A program made the translations under genes and the position numbers. Below the pieces are notes generated by a model that made no database searches, was not told the DNA's origin, and saw only the letters and a program-made list of their open reading frames with translations. Shown one piece after another: positions 10,085-21,286 of a DNA stretch of 64,000 bases. Positions within the stretch are counted from its first letter, which is position 1. Every line of letters begins with the position of its first letter. Source of the DNA: Candidatus Rhodobacter oscarellae (GTDB lineage Bacteria; Pseudomonadota; Alphaproteobacteria; Rhodobacterales; Rhodobacteraceae); contig NZ_LFTY01000002.1 in assembly GCF_001078595.1 (NCBI RefSeq), positions 455,378 through 519,377 of the forward strand, read 5' to 3'.

Positions 10085-10104
10085 GGGCTGCTCGTGCTGT
10101 GTTG

Positions 10105-10120
10105 TTAACGCGTTTTTAAC
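10105..10120. promoter_or_regulatory. TTAAC-N5-(G/T)TTAAC box between glmU and gph
   Basis: TTAACGCGTTTTTAAC fits the TTAA-N7-TTAA pattern bound by the cell-cycle regulator CtrA in alphaproteobacteria. It lies in the divergent glmU/gph promoter region. Binding is inferred from sequence only. Confidence 0.35.
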
Positions 10121-10209
10121 CGACGTGAGCCGCAGAGCAATCCGCGGGGCTATCAATTCTGATGTCTTGCTATTACAGCAATCGGCGGTACATCGCCAAG
10201 GGGCAGCGG

Positions 10210-10863
10210 ATGCGAACGGTTATCTTTGATCTAGATGGTACGCTTGCCGACACAAGCGGCGACCTGATCGCCGCGGCGAATGCCTGTTTTCAAGGGCTTG
10301 GGGAAGGGGTCATGTTGGACCCGGGCCAGGACCAGGCCGTCGCCCTGCGCGGCGCGCGCGCCATGCTCCGGTTGGGCTTTGACAGGCTCGACGGTGGGCA
10401 CGAACAGATTGAGGCGCAATTCCCTGTGCTGATTGAGCATTACCGCGCCGCTATCTCGGTTCACAGCCATATGCTGCCCGGTGCGGTTGAGGCCGTGGAA
10501 CAACTTTTGCATCGTGGGTACAGAACCGGAATTTGTACCAACAAACCAGAGGCTTTGGCGGAGTTATTGATGCAGGATCTAGGCGTGCGATCCCTGTTCC
10601 ACTCGCTTATCGGCGCCGATACCCTGCCTGTGCGAAAACCAGATCCGGCCCCTTTTTTGACCGCGGTCAATTTGGCCGGTGGGGCGGCGGCGCAGTCCTT
10701 GCTGGTGGGAGATACGGTCACCGACCGAGACACCTCGCGGGCCGCGAAAGTGCCGTCAGTGCTGGTGGCGTTCGGTCCGTCGGATGTGTCCGAGCTGGAA
10801 TGCGACGCGGTATTGCCCAACTACGCGGAACTCGATGACGTGGTTCGTCATTTAATCGGCTGA
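10210..10863 (+). CDS. gph: HAD-family phosphoglycolate phosphatase-like hydrolase
   Basis: 217-residue haloacid dehalogenase-type phosphatase. Motif I is VIFDLDGTLADT with the nucleophile Asp at about residue 7, motif II is GICTNKPE, motif III the lysine in VRKPDPAPF, and motif IV VGDTVTDRDTS. This order with a helical cap matches Gph, which removes 2-phosphoglycolate. An upstream ATG-like start at 10162 would add residues unlike the family. The 3' end overlaps the convergent MmgE/PrpD gene by 16 bases. Confidence 0.85.
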   Translation: MRTVIFDLDGTLADTSGDLIAAANACFQGLGEGVMLDPGQDQAVALRGARAMLRLGFDRLDGGHEQIEAQFPVLIEHYRAAISVHSHMLPGAVEAVEQLLHRGYRTGICTNKPEALAELLMQDLGVRSLFHSLIGADTLPVRKPDPAPFLTAVNLAGGAAAQSLLVGDTVTDRDTSRAAKVPSVLVAFGPSDVSELECDAVLPNYAELDDVVRHLIG

Positions 10864-12155
10864 GTAATGAGGTCGATCAGCGGCCTCACGCCTTTTTTGC
10901 GAATGTCATTCACAGCGGTCTCGATTGCCGCAGCGCGGTGCGTTCCGACAATTGGCTCGGCAATCCCGCGGAATTTGGCACGCAACTCGGCCTCAGTCGG
11001 CGGTGTATCCGCGCTCCAAGCCGGTTCCGTCCATGCGCTTTCGAGATGTGAGCCGTCGGTCAAGCGGATAGAGACCTTGGCGGGGCGTTGTTGCGGGAAG
11101 CGCGTGTTCGCATATTCGTCCTCGCGCAAGGTCGTTGCCCGAGACAAGCGCAGGATCTCTGGGTCGCGAAGGGCGTCATCTGCGATATCCGCCGGAGACA
11201 CACCGCCGCGCGCCAAGGCGACCGCGACCGGAAACGATGTGGAATACTGCGCTTCCTCAGTGGTTTTTGGCTCTGATGTGGCCAACCGCGTGGCTTCGTG
11301 GAACGTGAGGATTTTGATTGCTGTGACGTCCTTGCCTGCGAACCCATGCGTCTGTATCAAATCCAACACCGCGGCCACGGAGCCTTGGGCCCAGCGGCAA
11401 ACAGGGTAGGGCTTAAAATACTGCTCTGGGATCAACCACCGCGTGCCCAGATCGCTCCATATTTCGTCCGGCGTCCCGACCGTGATCGCCGGCGCGCCGG
11501 TGAACCCAGCTTTGGCAAGATAGGCCGCGGAGACCCCGGCCATAGCGCCCCAGCCAGAGCCGTCTTTGAGCATTGTAGGGTGATCAATGCAGCGCATCAT
11601 CTGGCTGCGCGGGCCGTGATACTCCGCAATGCCAAGCGCATGCGCGGTTTGACCGCGGTCAAGTTTTAACACTCTCGCGCCAATTGCCGCCACGGCGACT
11701 GCCATCCAAGCGCCAGATGTGTGGTAGTCTGGAGACGACAAATGCAAGGAAGGTCCGAGCCTTGAGCCGAGTTCGTAACCCAAAATGACCATGGTCAAAA
11801 ACTCCGGCCCTGAAAATTGACCACGGTCAATTGTTAACCCAAGCAGGGCCGGCAGAAGCGCGCAGCCTACATGCCCCTTGGCGGCGTTGAACCCGTCATG
11901 CCCGTCCAAAGCGTCAATTGTCATGCCACCGGCAAGCGCGAACCCCGCCGCACTGGCGCCGCGCCCATCAAATATCATCGGCAGATTGCCACCGAATTGG
12001 TCCGCGGCGTGATCACAGATGATCTGACTCAAACCTGTCCTACGCCCGCCAATTGCGATCCCCAGCAGGTCCAAGATGCAAAGCTCTGCTTGGCTCACAA
12101 GCGCGTCGCAAAGGTCATCCAAAGTTAAAGAGTGAATGAAGTCATTGGGGTCCAT
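10848..12155 (-). CDS. MmgE/PrpD family protein
   Basis: 435 residues of the MmgE/PrpD fold, which includes 2-methylcitrate dehydratase and relatives such as cis-aconitate decarboxylase. Visible signatures are LDLLGIAIGGRRTGLS near the N-terminus, the substrate-site region DALDGHDGFNAAKGHVGCALLPALL, and the C-terminal region with KPYPVCRWAQGSVAAVLDL. No prpC/prpB genes are adjacent, so the methylcitrate cycle role is doubtful. Start at the ATG 12155. It is divergent from the DegT-type aminotransferase. Confidence 0.85.
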   Translation of the reverse strand: MDPNDFIHSLTLDDLCDALVSQAELCILDLLGIAIGGRRTGLSQIICDHAADQFGGNLPMIFDGRGASAAGFALAGGMTIDALDGHDGFNAAKGHVGCALLPALLGLTIDRGQFSGPEFLTMVILGYELGSRLGPSLHLSSPDYHTSGAWMAVAVAAIGARVLKLDRGQTAHALGIAEYHGPRSQMMRCIDHPTMLKDGSGWGAMAGVSAAYLAKAGFTGAPAITVGTPDEIWSDLGTRWLIPEQYFKPYPVCRWAQGSVAAVLDLIQTHGFAGKDVTAIKILTFHEATRLATSEPKTTEEAQYSTSFPVAVALARGGVSPADIADDALRDPEILRLSRATTLREDEYANTRFPQQRPAKVSIRLTDGSHLESAWTEPAWSADTPPTEAELRAKFRGIAEPIVGTHRAAAIETAVNDIRKKGVRPLIDLITQPIK

Positions 12156-12261
12156 ACGGGCAGTCTGGGGTGCCTGCCGCACGCGCGCGTTGCGAAACGC
12201 GACACCGCACGACGCAAATGGGACGATTGACGCGCGATGATACCCAACGCAAAAAGGGCAT

Positions 12262-13467
12262 ATGGTAGAGCGATTCACCGGCAGTTTCACGCAGCAGGGG
12301 CCGATCCCAGAGACGGGGATTGCGGCGGCGCTTGACGTGCTGCGTCACGGGCGCCTGCATCGCTATAACGTCACCCAGGATGAGGCGGGCGAGGCCGCCC
12401 TTCTGGAGGAAGAATTCGCCGCCTTCATCGGCGCGCGCTACTGCCTGGCCGTGACCTCGGGGGGCTACGCCATGGCGACCGCCCTGCGCGCGGTAGGGGT
12501 GCAGCCCGGCGATAGGGTCCTTTCAAACGCCTTCACGCTGGCCCCGGTGCCTGGCGCTATCGCAGCGGTCGGCGCCGCGCCGGTTTTCGTGGAGGTCACC
12601 GACCAACTGACCATAGACCTAGACGACCTGGCCGCGAAGGCGGACCAGGCGGATGTCCTGCTGTTAAGCCATATGCGCGGGCATATCTGCGACATGGACC
12701 GGCTGATGGAGATCTGCCGTGACGCGAATGTGACCGTGGTCGAAGACTGCGCACACACGATGGGTGGGTCCTGGCGCGGTGTGGCCTCGGGGCGGCACGG
12801 CATTGTTGGCTGCTATTCCACGCAGACCTATAAGCATATGAATTCCGGCGAAGGCGGGTTCCTGGTGACCGATGATGCAGAGATCGCCGCGAGGGCGATC
12901 ATGCTGTCGGGTTCATACATGCTTTACGCCCGGCACCGGGCGTCGCCACCGGCTGAGGCGTTTGAGCAGATCAAGTATGAGACGCCCAACATGTCGGGCC
13001 GGATGGACAATCTACGCGCGGCGATTTTGCGGCCGCAAATCGCGATCCTTGCCGATCAATGCGAGCGCTGGAATGCCCGCTACCGCGCGCTGGAGGATGG
13101 GCTGCGCGGGGTGCCGGGCCTGACAGTGATCGAACGCCCGAATGACGAGTATTATGTGGGCTCGTCCTTCCAGTTCCTGTTGCCAGGCTGGGGGCCCGCC
13201 GCAATGGAGGCCGTTGTTGCGGGTTGCCTGGACCGCGGGGTAGAGCTGAAGTGGTTCGGCGCGCCGGAGCCCGCGGGCTTCACCTCGAAATACTCCAGCT
13301 GGACCTATGCCAACCCCGCGCCGCTGCCCGTGACGGACCGAGTGCTTGCGGGGCTCTTGGACATGCGGGTGCCGTTGACCTTCTCGGTCGAGGACTGCCA
13401 GTTGATCGCGCGCATCATCGCCAGCGAGGTGACCCGCGCTCAGGAGGCCGGGCTGGCCGCAGAGTAG
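12262..13467 (+). CDS. DegT/DnrJ/EryC1/StrS-type aminotransferase
   Basis: 401-residue fold-type I PLP enzyme of the DegT/AHBA-synthase family. The Schiff-base lysine is Lys191 in TQTYKHMNSGEGGF; the CLAVTSGGYAMATALRA substrate/PLP loop and VVEDCAHTMGG cofactor aspartate are present. Most members transaminate nucleotide-linked keto-sugars or related ketones, but no sugar-nucleotide genes flank it, so the substrate is open. Translation begins at ATG 12262 after AAGGG. It is divergent from the MmgE/PrpD gene; whether the two share a pathway is unknown. Confidence 0.85.
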   Translation: MVERFTGSFTQQGPIPETGIAAALDVLRHGRLHRYNVTQDEAGEAALLEEEFAAFIGARYCLAVTSGGYAMATALRAVGVQPGDRVLSNAFTLAPVPGAIAAVGAAPVFVEVTDQLTIDLDDLAAKADQADVLLLSHMRGHICDMDRLMEICRDANVTVVEDCAHTMGGSWRGVASGRHGIVGCYSTQTYKHMNSGEGGFLVTDDAEIAARAIMLSGSYMLYARHRASPPAEAFEQIKYETPNMSGRMDNLRAAILRPQIAILADQCERWNARYRALEDGLRGVPGLTVIERPNDEYYVGSSFQFLLPGWGPAAMEAVVAGCLDRGVELKWFGAPEPAGFTSKYSSWTYANPAPLPVTDRVLAGLLDMRVPLTFSVEDCQLIARIIASEVTRAQEAGLAAE

Positions 13468-13579
13468 CGCCTCATCGCAGGCGCGGCGCGCGCTGCGGGT
13501 CCGGGATTGCGTATTTTCGACAAGGTGAAGCCGGGAGGCATTTCTTGTTTTGACAGGTGCGGCGATTCTGATTAGTAAA

Positions 13580-13593
13580 TGAACAAGCGTTCA
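13580..13593. promoter_or_regulatory. Inverted repeat upstream of ivd, operator candidate
   Basis: TGAAC-AAGC-GTTCA is a perfect 5-bp inverted repeat 20 bases before the ivd start codon. Its form resembles TetR-family operators often found ahead of acyl-CoA catabolic genes. No regulator gene is adjacent in the window. Confidence 0.4.
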
Positions 13594-13612
13594 ATAACCG
13601 CGAGGCCGCGCT

Positions 13613-14776
13613 ATGTTTCTGGCATCCATGGAGTTTGACCTGGGCGAAGATATCGCCGCCCTTCGCGAGAGCGTGCACCGCTGGTCGCAAGAGCGGGTGA
13701 AGCCGCGCGCCGCCGAGATCGACGCCGAGAACAACTTCCCACCCGAGCTTTGGCGCGAGATGGGCGATCTGGGCATGCTCGGTGTCACCGTCGAAGAGGA
13801 ATATGACGGGCTGGGCATGGGGTACTTGGCCCATACCGTCGCGGTCGAGGAGGTCGCGCGGGCCAGCGCCTCGGTCTCGTTGAGCTATGGCGCGCATTCC
13901 AATCTCTGCGTGAACCAGATCCGGCTGAATGGCACGCCCGAGCAGCGGGCCAAATACCTGCCCAAGCTCGTATCGGGCGAGCATGTCGGCGCTCTGGCCA
14001 TGTCGGAGGCGGGCGCCGGGTCGGACGTCGTGAGCATGAAGCTGCGCGCCGAGAAACGGAACGGCTATTACCGGCTGAACGGCAACAAATACTGGATCAC
14101 CAACGGCCCCGACGCGGACACGCTGGTGGTCTACGCCAAGACCGACCCGGAGGCGGGCAGCAAGGGCATGACAGCCTTTCTGATCGAAAAGACCATGGCC
14201 GGGTTCTCCACCAGCCCGCATTTCGACAAGCTGGGGATGCGCGGCTCCAACACCGCCGAGCTGATCTTTGAGGACGTGGAGGTCCCGTTCGAGAACGTGC
14301 TGGGAGAGGAGGGGCGCGGCGCGGCGGTGCTGATGTCGGGGCTTGATTACGAGCGCGTGGTGCTCAGCGGGATCGGCGCGGGCATTATGGCGGCCTGCCT
14401 GGACGAGGTCATGCCCTATATGGCCGAGCGCAAGCAGTTCGGGCAGCCGATTGGGAACTTCCAGCTCATGCAGGGCAAGATTGCGGATATGTACACCGCG
14501 ATGAACTCCACCCGCGCCTATGTCTACGAGGTGGCCAAGGCCTGCGACCGTGGGCAGGTGACCCGGCAGGACGCCGCGGCCTGCGTGCTTTACGCCTCAG
14601 AGGAGGCGATGAAGGTCGCGCATCAGGCGGTGCAGGCAATGGGCGGGGCAGGGTTCTTGAACGACGCGCCCGTGGCGCGCATGTTCCGCGACGCCAAGCT
14701 GATGGAGATCGGCGCGGGCACGTCCGAGATCCGGCGCATGCTGATCGGGCGTGAGCTGATGGGGAAGATGGGGTGA
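13613..14776 (+). CDS. ivd: Isovaleryl-CoA dehydrogenase
   Basis: 387-residue FAD acyl-CoA dehydrogenase oxidising isovaleryl-CoA to 3-methylcrotonyl-CoA in leucine breakdown. The catalytic glutamate is placed as in isovaleryl-CoA dehydrogenases, inside LDYERVVLS (Glu247), rather than near the C-terminus as in other acyl-CoA dehydrogenases. FAD-contact signatures are [14 protein letters not shown] and [10 protein letters not shown], and [20 protein letters not shown] and [15 protein letters not shown] close the protein. First gene of the leucine catabolic cluster, with mccB and mccA downstream. Confidence 0.95.
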   Translation: MFLASMEFDLGEDIAALRESVHRWSQERVKPRAAEIDAENNFPPELWREMGDLGMLGVTVEEEYDGLGMGYLAHTVAVEEVARASASVSLSYGAHSNLCVNQIRLNGTPEQRAKYLPKLVSGEHVGALAMSEAGAGSDVVSMKLRAEKRNGYYRLNGNKYWITNGPDADTLVVYAKTDPEAGSKGMTAFLIEKTMAGFSTSPHFDKLGMRGSNTAELIFEDVEVPFENVLGEEGRGAAVLMSGLDYERVVLSGIGAGIMAACLDEVMPYMAERKQFGQPIGNFQLMQGKIADMYTAMNSTRAYVYEVAKACDRGQVTRQDAAACVLYASEEAMKVAHQAVQAMGGAGFLNDAPVARMFRDAKLMEIGAGTSEIRRMLIGRELMGKMG

Positions 14777-14955
14777 CGCATACGCGCCGTCTTTGGTGGG
14801 CGCCTGTGGGCGCGGCGCGTTCCACGCGCTTGGGCGTGATCGCCGCGCGCGGAGCCCGGGCAGAAGGCACGGCCGGACATCGCCTTTAGAGGCGGTTCTG
14901 GAGCATGGAAGATGATGCTAAGCATGGGCCACAAAGAGTTATTGGAGAACGATTG

Positions 14956-15450
14956 ATGTGGAGATGGGTGACCCTTCTGGGCATATTGGCGGCGCCGGCC
15001 GCGGCGCAGGATATAAGCTATAGCGACGCCGGAACGCTGTCCTGCTTGAACAGAGCCGGGGCCTCGGGCGCGCAGGAGCGCTGCATTGGGATCTCCTCGG
15101 GGTCGTGCATGTCGGCGACCCCGATGGGCGGCACGACAATTGGGATGTCAGAGTGCCTCAACCGCGAATTGACCTTTTGGGATGTCAGGTTAAACGCAAT
15201 GTACCGGGAGCTGCGCGCGCAGGAACGCCGCGAGGATGCCTCGGGCGGCACGCCCAAGGGCGCGCCACGCCAGGCGGACCTGCTGCGCGACATGCAGCGC
15301 GCCTGGATCACCTTCCGCGACCGGACATGCGATTATGAGCGCGCGCAATGGGGCGGCGGGACCGGCGGCGGCCCGGCCTATACCAACTGCCTGATGGTGC
15401 AGACGGCCAAGCAAACGATCTATCTCGAGCAAGCAATGGGTTACAATTGA
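14956..15450 (+). CDS. LprI-like (DUF1311) secreted protein
   Basis: 164 residues with a signal peptide (WVTLLGILAAPAAAQ) and then a lysozyme-inhibitor LprI-like domain. The hallmark is cysteine-rich helical sequence: CLNRELTFWDVRLNAMYREL, QRAWITFRDRTCDYE and a C-terminal YTNCLMVQTAKQTIYLE. LprI-like proteins act in the periplasm, some inhibiting lysozyme. ATG 14956 follows GGAGAACG. It overlaps the next secreted-protein gene by three bases and sits between ivd and mccB, a placement with no obvious metabolic link. Confidence 0.8.
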   Translation: MWRWVTLLGILAAPAAAQDISYSDAGTLSCLNRAGASGAQERCIGISSGSCMSATPMGGTTIGMSECLNRELTFWDVRLNAMYRELRAQERREDASGGTPKGAPRQADLLRDMQRAWITFRDRTCDYERAQWGGGTGGGPAYTNCLMVQTAKQTIYLEQAMGYN

Positions 15451-15965
15451 TGCGGTTTCCTATCCTTCTTGCCGTGGCGCTGCTGCTGGGGGCGGCGAAG
15501 ACGCCCGTCTGGGCGGATGAGCTGCCGCCAATCGAGCCGCAGCTCTTGCCCGCCGCTAAAGCGCCCACCGTGGCCTGCATCGGCACGCTCGACAATGGCA
15601 GGACCTGGGGCGAGTGCATGGCTTTGCTCTTCGAGCCCTGCGCGGCCACAGAGGTGGGCTCGTCGCCGCATCTGACCTGCCTTCTGGCCGAGCGCGAGAC
15701 CTGGCTCAGCGTGATCGCGGGCGAGCAAGAGGCCGTCAACGCGGTCGTTTCAAGCAAGGGCGCGATTGAACTTGGACAGTTGATGAACCAGTGGTTCGGA
15801 TATGTCGGCAACAAATGCGCCGAGGTGGGTGCGGGCAAGGGCCAAACCGGCGCCGACACCGCCCAAGTGGGGTGCGAGATGTCCCAGATGGTATCGCTGG
15901 TCGCCGAGCTGGTGGATTGTCGCGAGGGTCGCTCTCAAGCGCCTTACTGCGTCAGGCAGGAGTAG
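15450..15965 (+). CDS. Secreted protein, divergent LprI-like paralogue
   Basis: 171 residues with signal peptide (ILLAVALLLGAAKTPVWA). The mature part has six cysteines and the pattern CLLAERETWLSVIAGEQEAV, which looks like a diverged copy of the preceding LprI-like domain, so the pair may come from a tandem duplication. Overlaps the preceding gene by one base (TGATG). Function unknown. Confidence 0.72.
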   Translation: MRFPILLAVALLLGAAKTPVWADELPPIEPQLLPAAKAPTVACIGTLDNGRTWGECMALLFEPCAATEVGSSPHLTCLLAERETWLSVIAGEQEAVNAVVSSKGAIELGQLMNQWFGYVGNKCAEVGAGKGQTGADTAQVGCEMSQMVSLVAELVDCREGRSQAPYCVRQE

Positions 15966-15968
15966 GTT

Positions 15969-17567
15969 TTGAAACTAAAGTCACAACTCATCGTCGGCTC
16001 CGAGGCTGCGCGGACCAATCGCGCGGCGCATCTGGAGGTTTTGCGCGTGGCGCAAGAGGCGGCCGAGAGCGCGGCTCTTGGCGGCGGGGAACGCGCGCGA
16101 AAACGGCACTTGGATCGCGGCAAGCTTTTGCCGCGCGACCGCGTGGCGGGGCTCCTTGATCCCGGCGCGCCCTTCCTAGAGATCGGCGCCACCGCGGCGC
16201 ATGGGCTCTATGGGGGCGACGCCCCTTGCGCGGGCGTGATCGCGGGCGTGGGGCAGGTGATGGGCCGCCAGGTCATGGTCGTGTGCAACGATGCCACGGT
16301 GAAGGGCGGCACCTACTACCCGATGACGGTCAAAAAGCACCTGCGCGCGCAGGAGATCGCCGCCGAGTGCCATCTGCCCTGCATCTACCTGGTCGATAGC
16401 GGCGGCGCGAACCTGCCCAACCAGGACGAGGTCTTTCCCGACCGCGAGCATTTCGGGCGCATCTTCTACAACCAGGCGCAGATGAGCGCCAAAGGCATCG
16501 CGCAGATCGCCGTGGTGATGGGCTCCTGCACCGCGGGCGGGGCCTATGTGCCCGCGATGTCGGATGTCTCGATCATCGTGCGCGAGCAGGGCACCATTTT
16601 CCTAGCCGGTCCCCCATTGGTCAAAGCGGCCACCGGTGAAGTTGTTAGCGCCGAGGACCTGGGCGGTGGCGACGTGCACACGCGGCTCTCGGGCGTGGCG
16701 GACTACTTGGCGGAGGATGACGCCCACGCGCTGGCGCTTGCGCGCCGTGCGGTTGCGTCCCTTGGCGGGGGCGGGACAAGTCCCGCCCTACTGGGCGAAA
16801 CGCCCGCCTACGACCCCGAGGAAATCCTCGACGTGGTCCCCGGCGATCTGCGCACGCCGTATGACATCCGCGAGGTGATCGCCCGTCTGGTGGACGGCTC
16901 ATATTTTGACGAGTTTAAGCCGCGGTTTGGCGAGACTCTGGTTTGCGGCTTCGCGCGGGTTATGGGGCAGGATGTCGGGATCGTGGCCAATAATGGCGTG
17001 CTATTCTCGGAGAGCGCGCAGAAGGGCGCGCATTTTGTCGAGCTCTGCTCGCAGCGCAAGACCCCTCTGGTGTTTCTGCAGAACATCACCGGATTCATGG
17101 TGGGGCGGAAATACGAGAACGAGGGCATCGCGCGCCATGGTGCCAAGATGGTGACCGCGGTGGCCACCACCGCCGTGCCGAAGGTGACGATGCTGGTGGG
17201 GGGCTCTTTTGGGGCGGGCAATTACGGCATGGCGGGGCGGGCCTACAGCCCGCGATTCCTGTGGACTTGGCCCAACAGCCGCATCTCGGTCATGGGCGGC
17301 GCCCAGGCCGCGGGCGTGCTGGCCACGGTCAAACGCGAGGCGGTAGAGCGCGCTGGCGGCAGCTGGAGCGCTGACGAAGAGGCCGCGTTCAAGCGCCCCA
17401 CCGAGGAGATGTTCGAGGAACAATCCCACCCGCTTTATGCCTCCGCCCGGCTCTGGGACGACGGCATCGTGGACCCGCGCCGCTCGCGCCAGGTACTGGG
17501 TTTGTCGCTGGCCGCCAGCCTGAACGCCCCCATTGAAGAGACGCGGTTCGGCGTCTTTCGGATGTAG
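15969..17567 (+). CDS. mccB: Methylcrotonoyl-CoA carboxylase beta subunit
   Basis: 532-residue carboxyltransferase subunit that transfers CO2 from carboxybiotin to 3-methylcrotonyl-CoA. Both halves of the crotonase-like fold are present: the N-terminal half with [22 protein letters not shown] and [15 protein letters not shown], the C-terminal half with [20 protein letters not shown]. The start is TTG at 15969, after AGGAG at the preceding gene's end; the next methionine is far inside the domain. Together with mccA it forms the leucine-pathway carboxylase. Confidence 0.93.
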   Translation: MKLKSQLIVGSEAARTNRAAHLEVLRVAQEAAESAALGGGERARKRHLDRGKLLPRDRVAGLLDPGAPFLEIGATAAHGLYGGDAPCAGVIAGVGQVMGRQVMVVCNDATVKGGTYYPMTVKKHLRAQEIAAECHLPCIYLVDSGGANLPNQDEVFPDREHFGRIFYNQAQMSAKGIAQIAVVMGSCTAGGAYVPAMSDVSIIVREQGTIFLAGPPLVKAATGEVVSAEDLGGGDVHTRLSGVADYLAEDDAHALALARRAVASLGGGGTSPALLGETPAYDPEEILDVVPGDLRTPYDIREVIARLVDGSYFDEFKPRFGETLVCGFARVMGQDVGIVANNGVLFSESAQKGAHFVELCSQRKTPLVFLQNITGFMVGRKYENEGIARHGAKMVTAVATTAVPKVTMLVGGSFGAGNYGMAGRAYSPRFLWTWPNSRISVMGGAQAAGVLATVKREAVERAGGSWSADEEAAFKRPTEEMFEEQSHPLYASARLWDDGIVDPRRSRQVLGLSLAASLNAPIEETRFGVFRM

Positions 17568-17570
17568 CGG

Positions 17571-17625
17571 CCGTGCCCTTTGGCGCGCCTCCCACCCGCC
17601 CACCCCGGCGCCCCAAAGGGCACGG
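17571..17625. terminator. Perfect 13-bp inverted repeat between mccB and mccA
   Basis: CCGTGCCCTTTGG (17571-17583) is matched exactly by CCAAAGGGCACGG (17613-17625), with more complementary GC bases inside. It starts four bases after the mccB stop. There is no T tract, so it may attenuate, stabilise the 3' end of mccB mRNA, or terminate in part. Confidence 0.6.
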
Positions 17626-17789
17626 GGGTGTCGCGCATTTGGCGGCCTTGGATATCCATCTCCGCCCCGACCTGACAGGGCCATCGCCTGAGAGCGCCAT
17701 CACCTTCGAGCGCTTCTCCCGCCGCGGATCCTGCGGCCTTCTCGGACGGGCGGTTGCACATCACCAGAGACGTCCCATCAAGAGGCGAC

Positions 17790-19738
<1,949 letters not shown>

Positions 19739-19742
<4 letters not shown>

Positions 19743-20368
19743 CCCTGCGATTGGTCGGATATCGCCACAGCGTCTATGCCTGGGCCGTGCGCATGGCGTT
19801 GGCAGAGCTCGGACAGCAGGCCGAGTGGCACGAATTGGACCCTTTCGCGCCCGAGGACGCGGATGCGCTGGCGCCGCACCACCCGTTTGGGCGCGTGCCG
19901 GTGCTTTGGGACGGCGAGACACGGATCTACGAGACCGGCGCAATACTCGCCTATCTCTTTGCCGAGCAGGCCAGCCCGCTGCGGGCCGCCCGGGGGCGGC
20001 AAGTGGCCGGGATCGTTGATAACTACGCCTACTTGGCGCTGGTGCGCGGGGCCTTCGCCCATGGCGCTTTCCGGCCGTGGATTGGCGAGGCGCCCGACCC
20101 TGAGGTGCTGGCCCAGGGCCTGGACAAAGCGCCAAGAATTCTGGCAGCGTTGGACGAGATCGCCGCGGAGGGCGTGGTGCTGGCCCGCGACCAGGTCGGA
20201 CCGGCAGATTGCCACCTGGCCCCGATGATCGGCTATTTCGCAATGACGCCCGGCGCGCGGGCGCTCCTGGCGCGCCACGCTGCGCTATCGCGGTGGTTCG
20301 ACGCCGTCTCGGGGAGGGAAAGTTACCTGTCGACGCGGCCGCCTATATTCACGGAGGGTTCCGCATGA
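19739..20368 (+). CDS. Glutathione S-transferase family protein
   Basis: 209 residues, begun at a GTG that overlaps the mccA stop (GTGA). The N-terminal thioredoxin-like domain (LRLVGYRHSVYAWAVRMAL) has Ser/Tyr near the thiol-activating position, the cis-proline motif FGRVPVLWDG and the glutathione-contacting ETGAILAYL. The all-helical C-terminal domain ends with PADCHLAPMIGYFAM. Substrate unknown. It lies in the carboxylase operon and is directly followed by a second GST. Confidence 0.85.
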
Positions 20369-21021
20369 TCCGGCTGCACCACGCCCACCAGACGCGCTCC
20401 ATGCGCACGCTGTGGCTGCTCAACGAGCTGGGCGTTGACTTCGAAACGGTGATCCGGCCCTTTGACAAATCGCTGCGCTCGCCGGAATATCTGGCGCTTA
20501 ACCCGGCGGGCCGGGTGCCCGCGCTGGAGATCGACGGGCGCACGATCTGGGAGACCGGCGCGATCACCGAATACCTGTGCGAACGCTTCCCGCAGGCGGG
20601 CCTGGGCCGCGCCGCCGGAGACGCAGAGCGCGCGGACTGGCTGATCTGGGTGCATTTCTCCGAGACGCTCAGCCAGCACGGCGCCGCGCTGACCCAGCAG
20701 CATATCGCGCTCTATGATGACGCGATGCGATCCCCTGTGGTGATGCGGCTGGAGGCGAAGCGGCTAGAGAAATGCTATGGCGCCATCGAGGCGCGGCTGG
20801 AAGGGCGGGACTATCTGCTGGATGCTGGTTTCTCGGCGGCGGATATCTCGGTGGGGCAGGCGCTCTATATGACGCGGCATTTCGCCCGGCTGGAGCCCTT
20901 TGCCGCGCTGGCGTCGTGGTATGGCCGGATCACCAAGCGCCCAGGCTTTCGCGCGGCCCTGCCGCCTGCGGGGGCCGAGCTGCTGTACCGCGAGGCGTTC
21001 TACGCGCCCTGGGAGGCGTGA
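20365..21021 (+). CDS. Glutathione S-transferase family protein (second)
   Basis: 218-residue GST with N-terminal HHAHQTRSMRTLWLLNELG, cis-proline NPAGRVPALEIDG and the glutathione site WETGAITEYL. The C-terminal helical domain contains the N-capping/hydrophobic-staple-like FSAADISVGQAL. Start ATG overlaps the previous gene by four bases and follows GGAGGG. The two GSTs are clearly different in sequence, so they are not a recent duplication. Confidence 0.87.
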   Translation: MIRLHHAHQTRSMRTLWLLNELGVDFETVIRPFDKSLRSPEYLALNPAGRVPALEIDGRTIWETGAITEYLCERFPQAGLGRAAGDAERADWLIWVHFSETLSQHGAALTQQHIALYDDAMRSPVVMRLEAKRLEKCYGAIEARLEGRDYLLDAGFSAADISVGQALYMTRHFARLEPFAALASWYGRITKRPGFRAALPPAGAELLYREAFYAPWEA

Positions 21022-21042
21022 TGCGACGGATCGGCGCGCGGC

Positions 21043-21118
21043 CCCAGGTTCATTGGAAAATTAGGGAAATATTCGGCGAATCGGTGGAAAATGAACCTGG
21101 GTGGGTTCGATCGAACCC
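21043..21118. repeat. Nested inverted repeats upstream of the HMG-CoA lyase gene
   Basis: CCCAGGTTCAT (21043-21053) is repeated in inverted form as ATGAACCTGGG (21091-21101). Immediately after comes the 16-bp perfect palindrome GGGTTCGATCGAACCC (21103-21118). The stretch between the GST and HMG-CoA lyase genes (265 bp) has no convincing ORF, so it may be a promoter/terminator region. Confidence 0.6.
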
Positions 21119-21286
21119 GTTTCCAAAAGGGGCGGCTGCGCCGCGCATGTTGTGCCCACGTGCTCAGGCCAAGGCCTTGCGCGCGCGGGCGCGAAAGACG
21201 CGAGGCGACGCGAAACAGGGGCGTTTCATTAGCATCACGTATCGTTACTTGCGCCTTTGCGAAAAGACGCGTTCGGAGGTCGCAGT

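Noticed and set aside
21103-21118. tRNA T-loop-like GGGTTCGATC
   Set aside because: No acceptor or anticodon arms can be built around it; the sequence is a palindrome.
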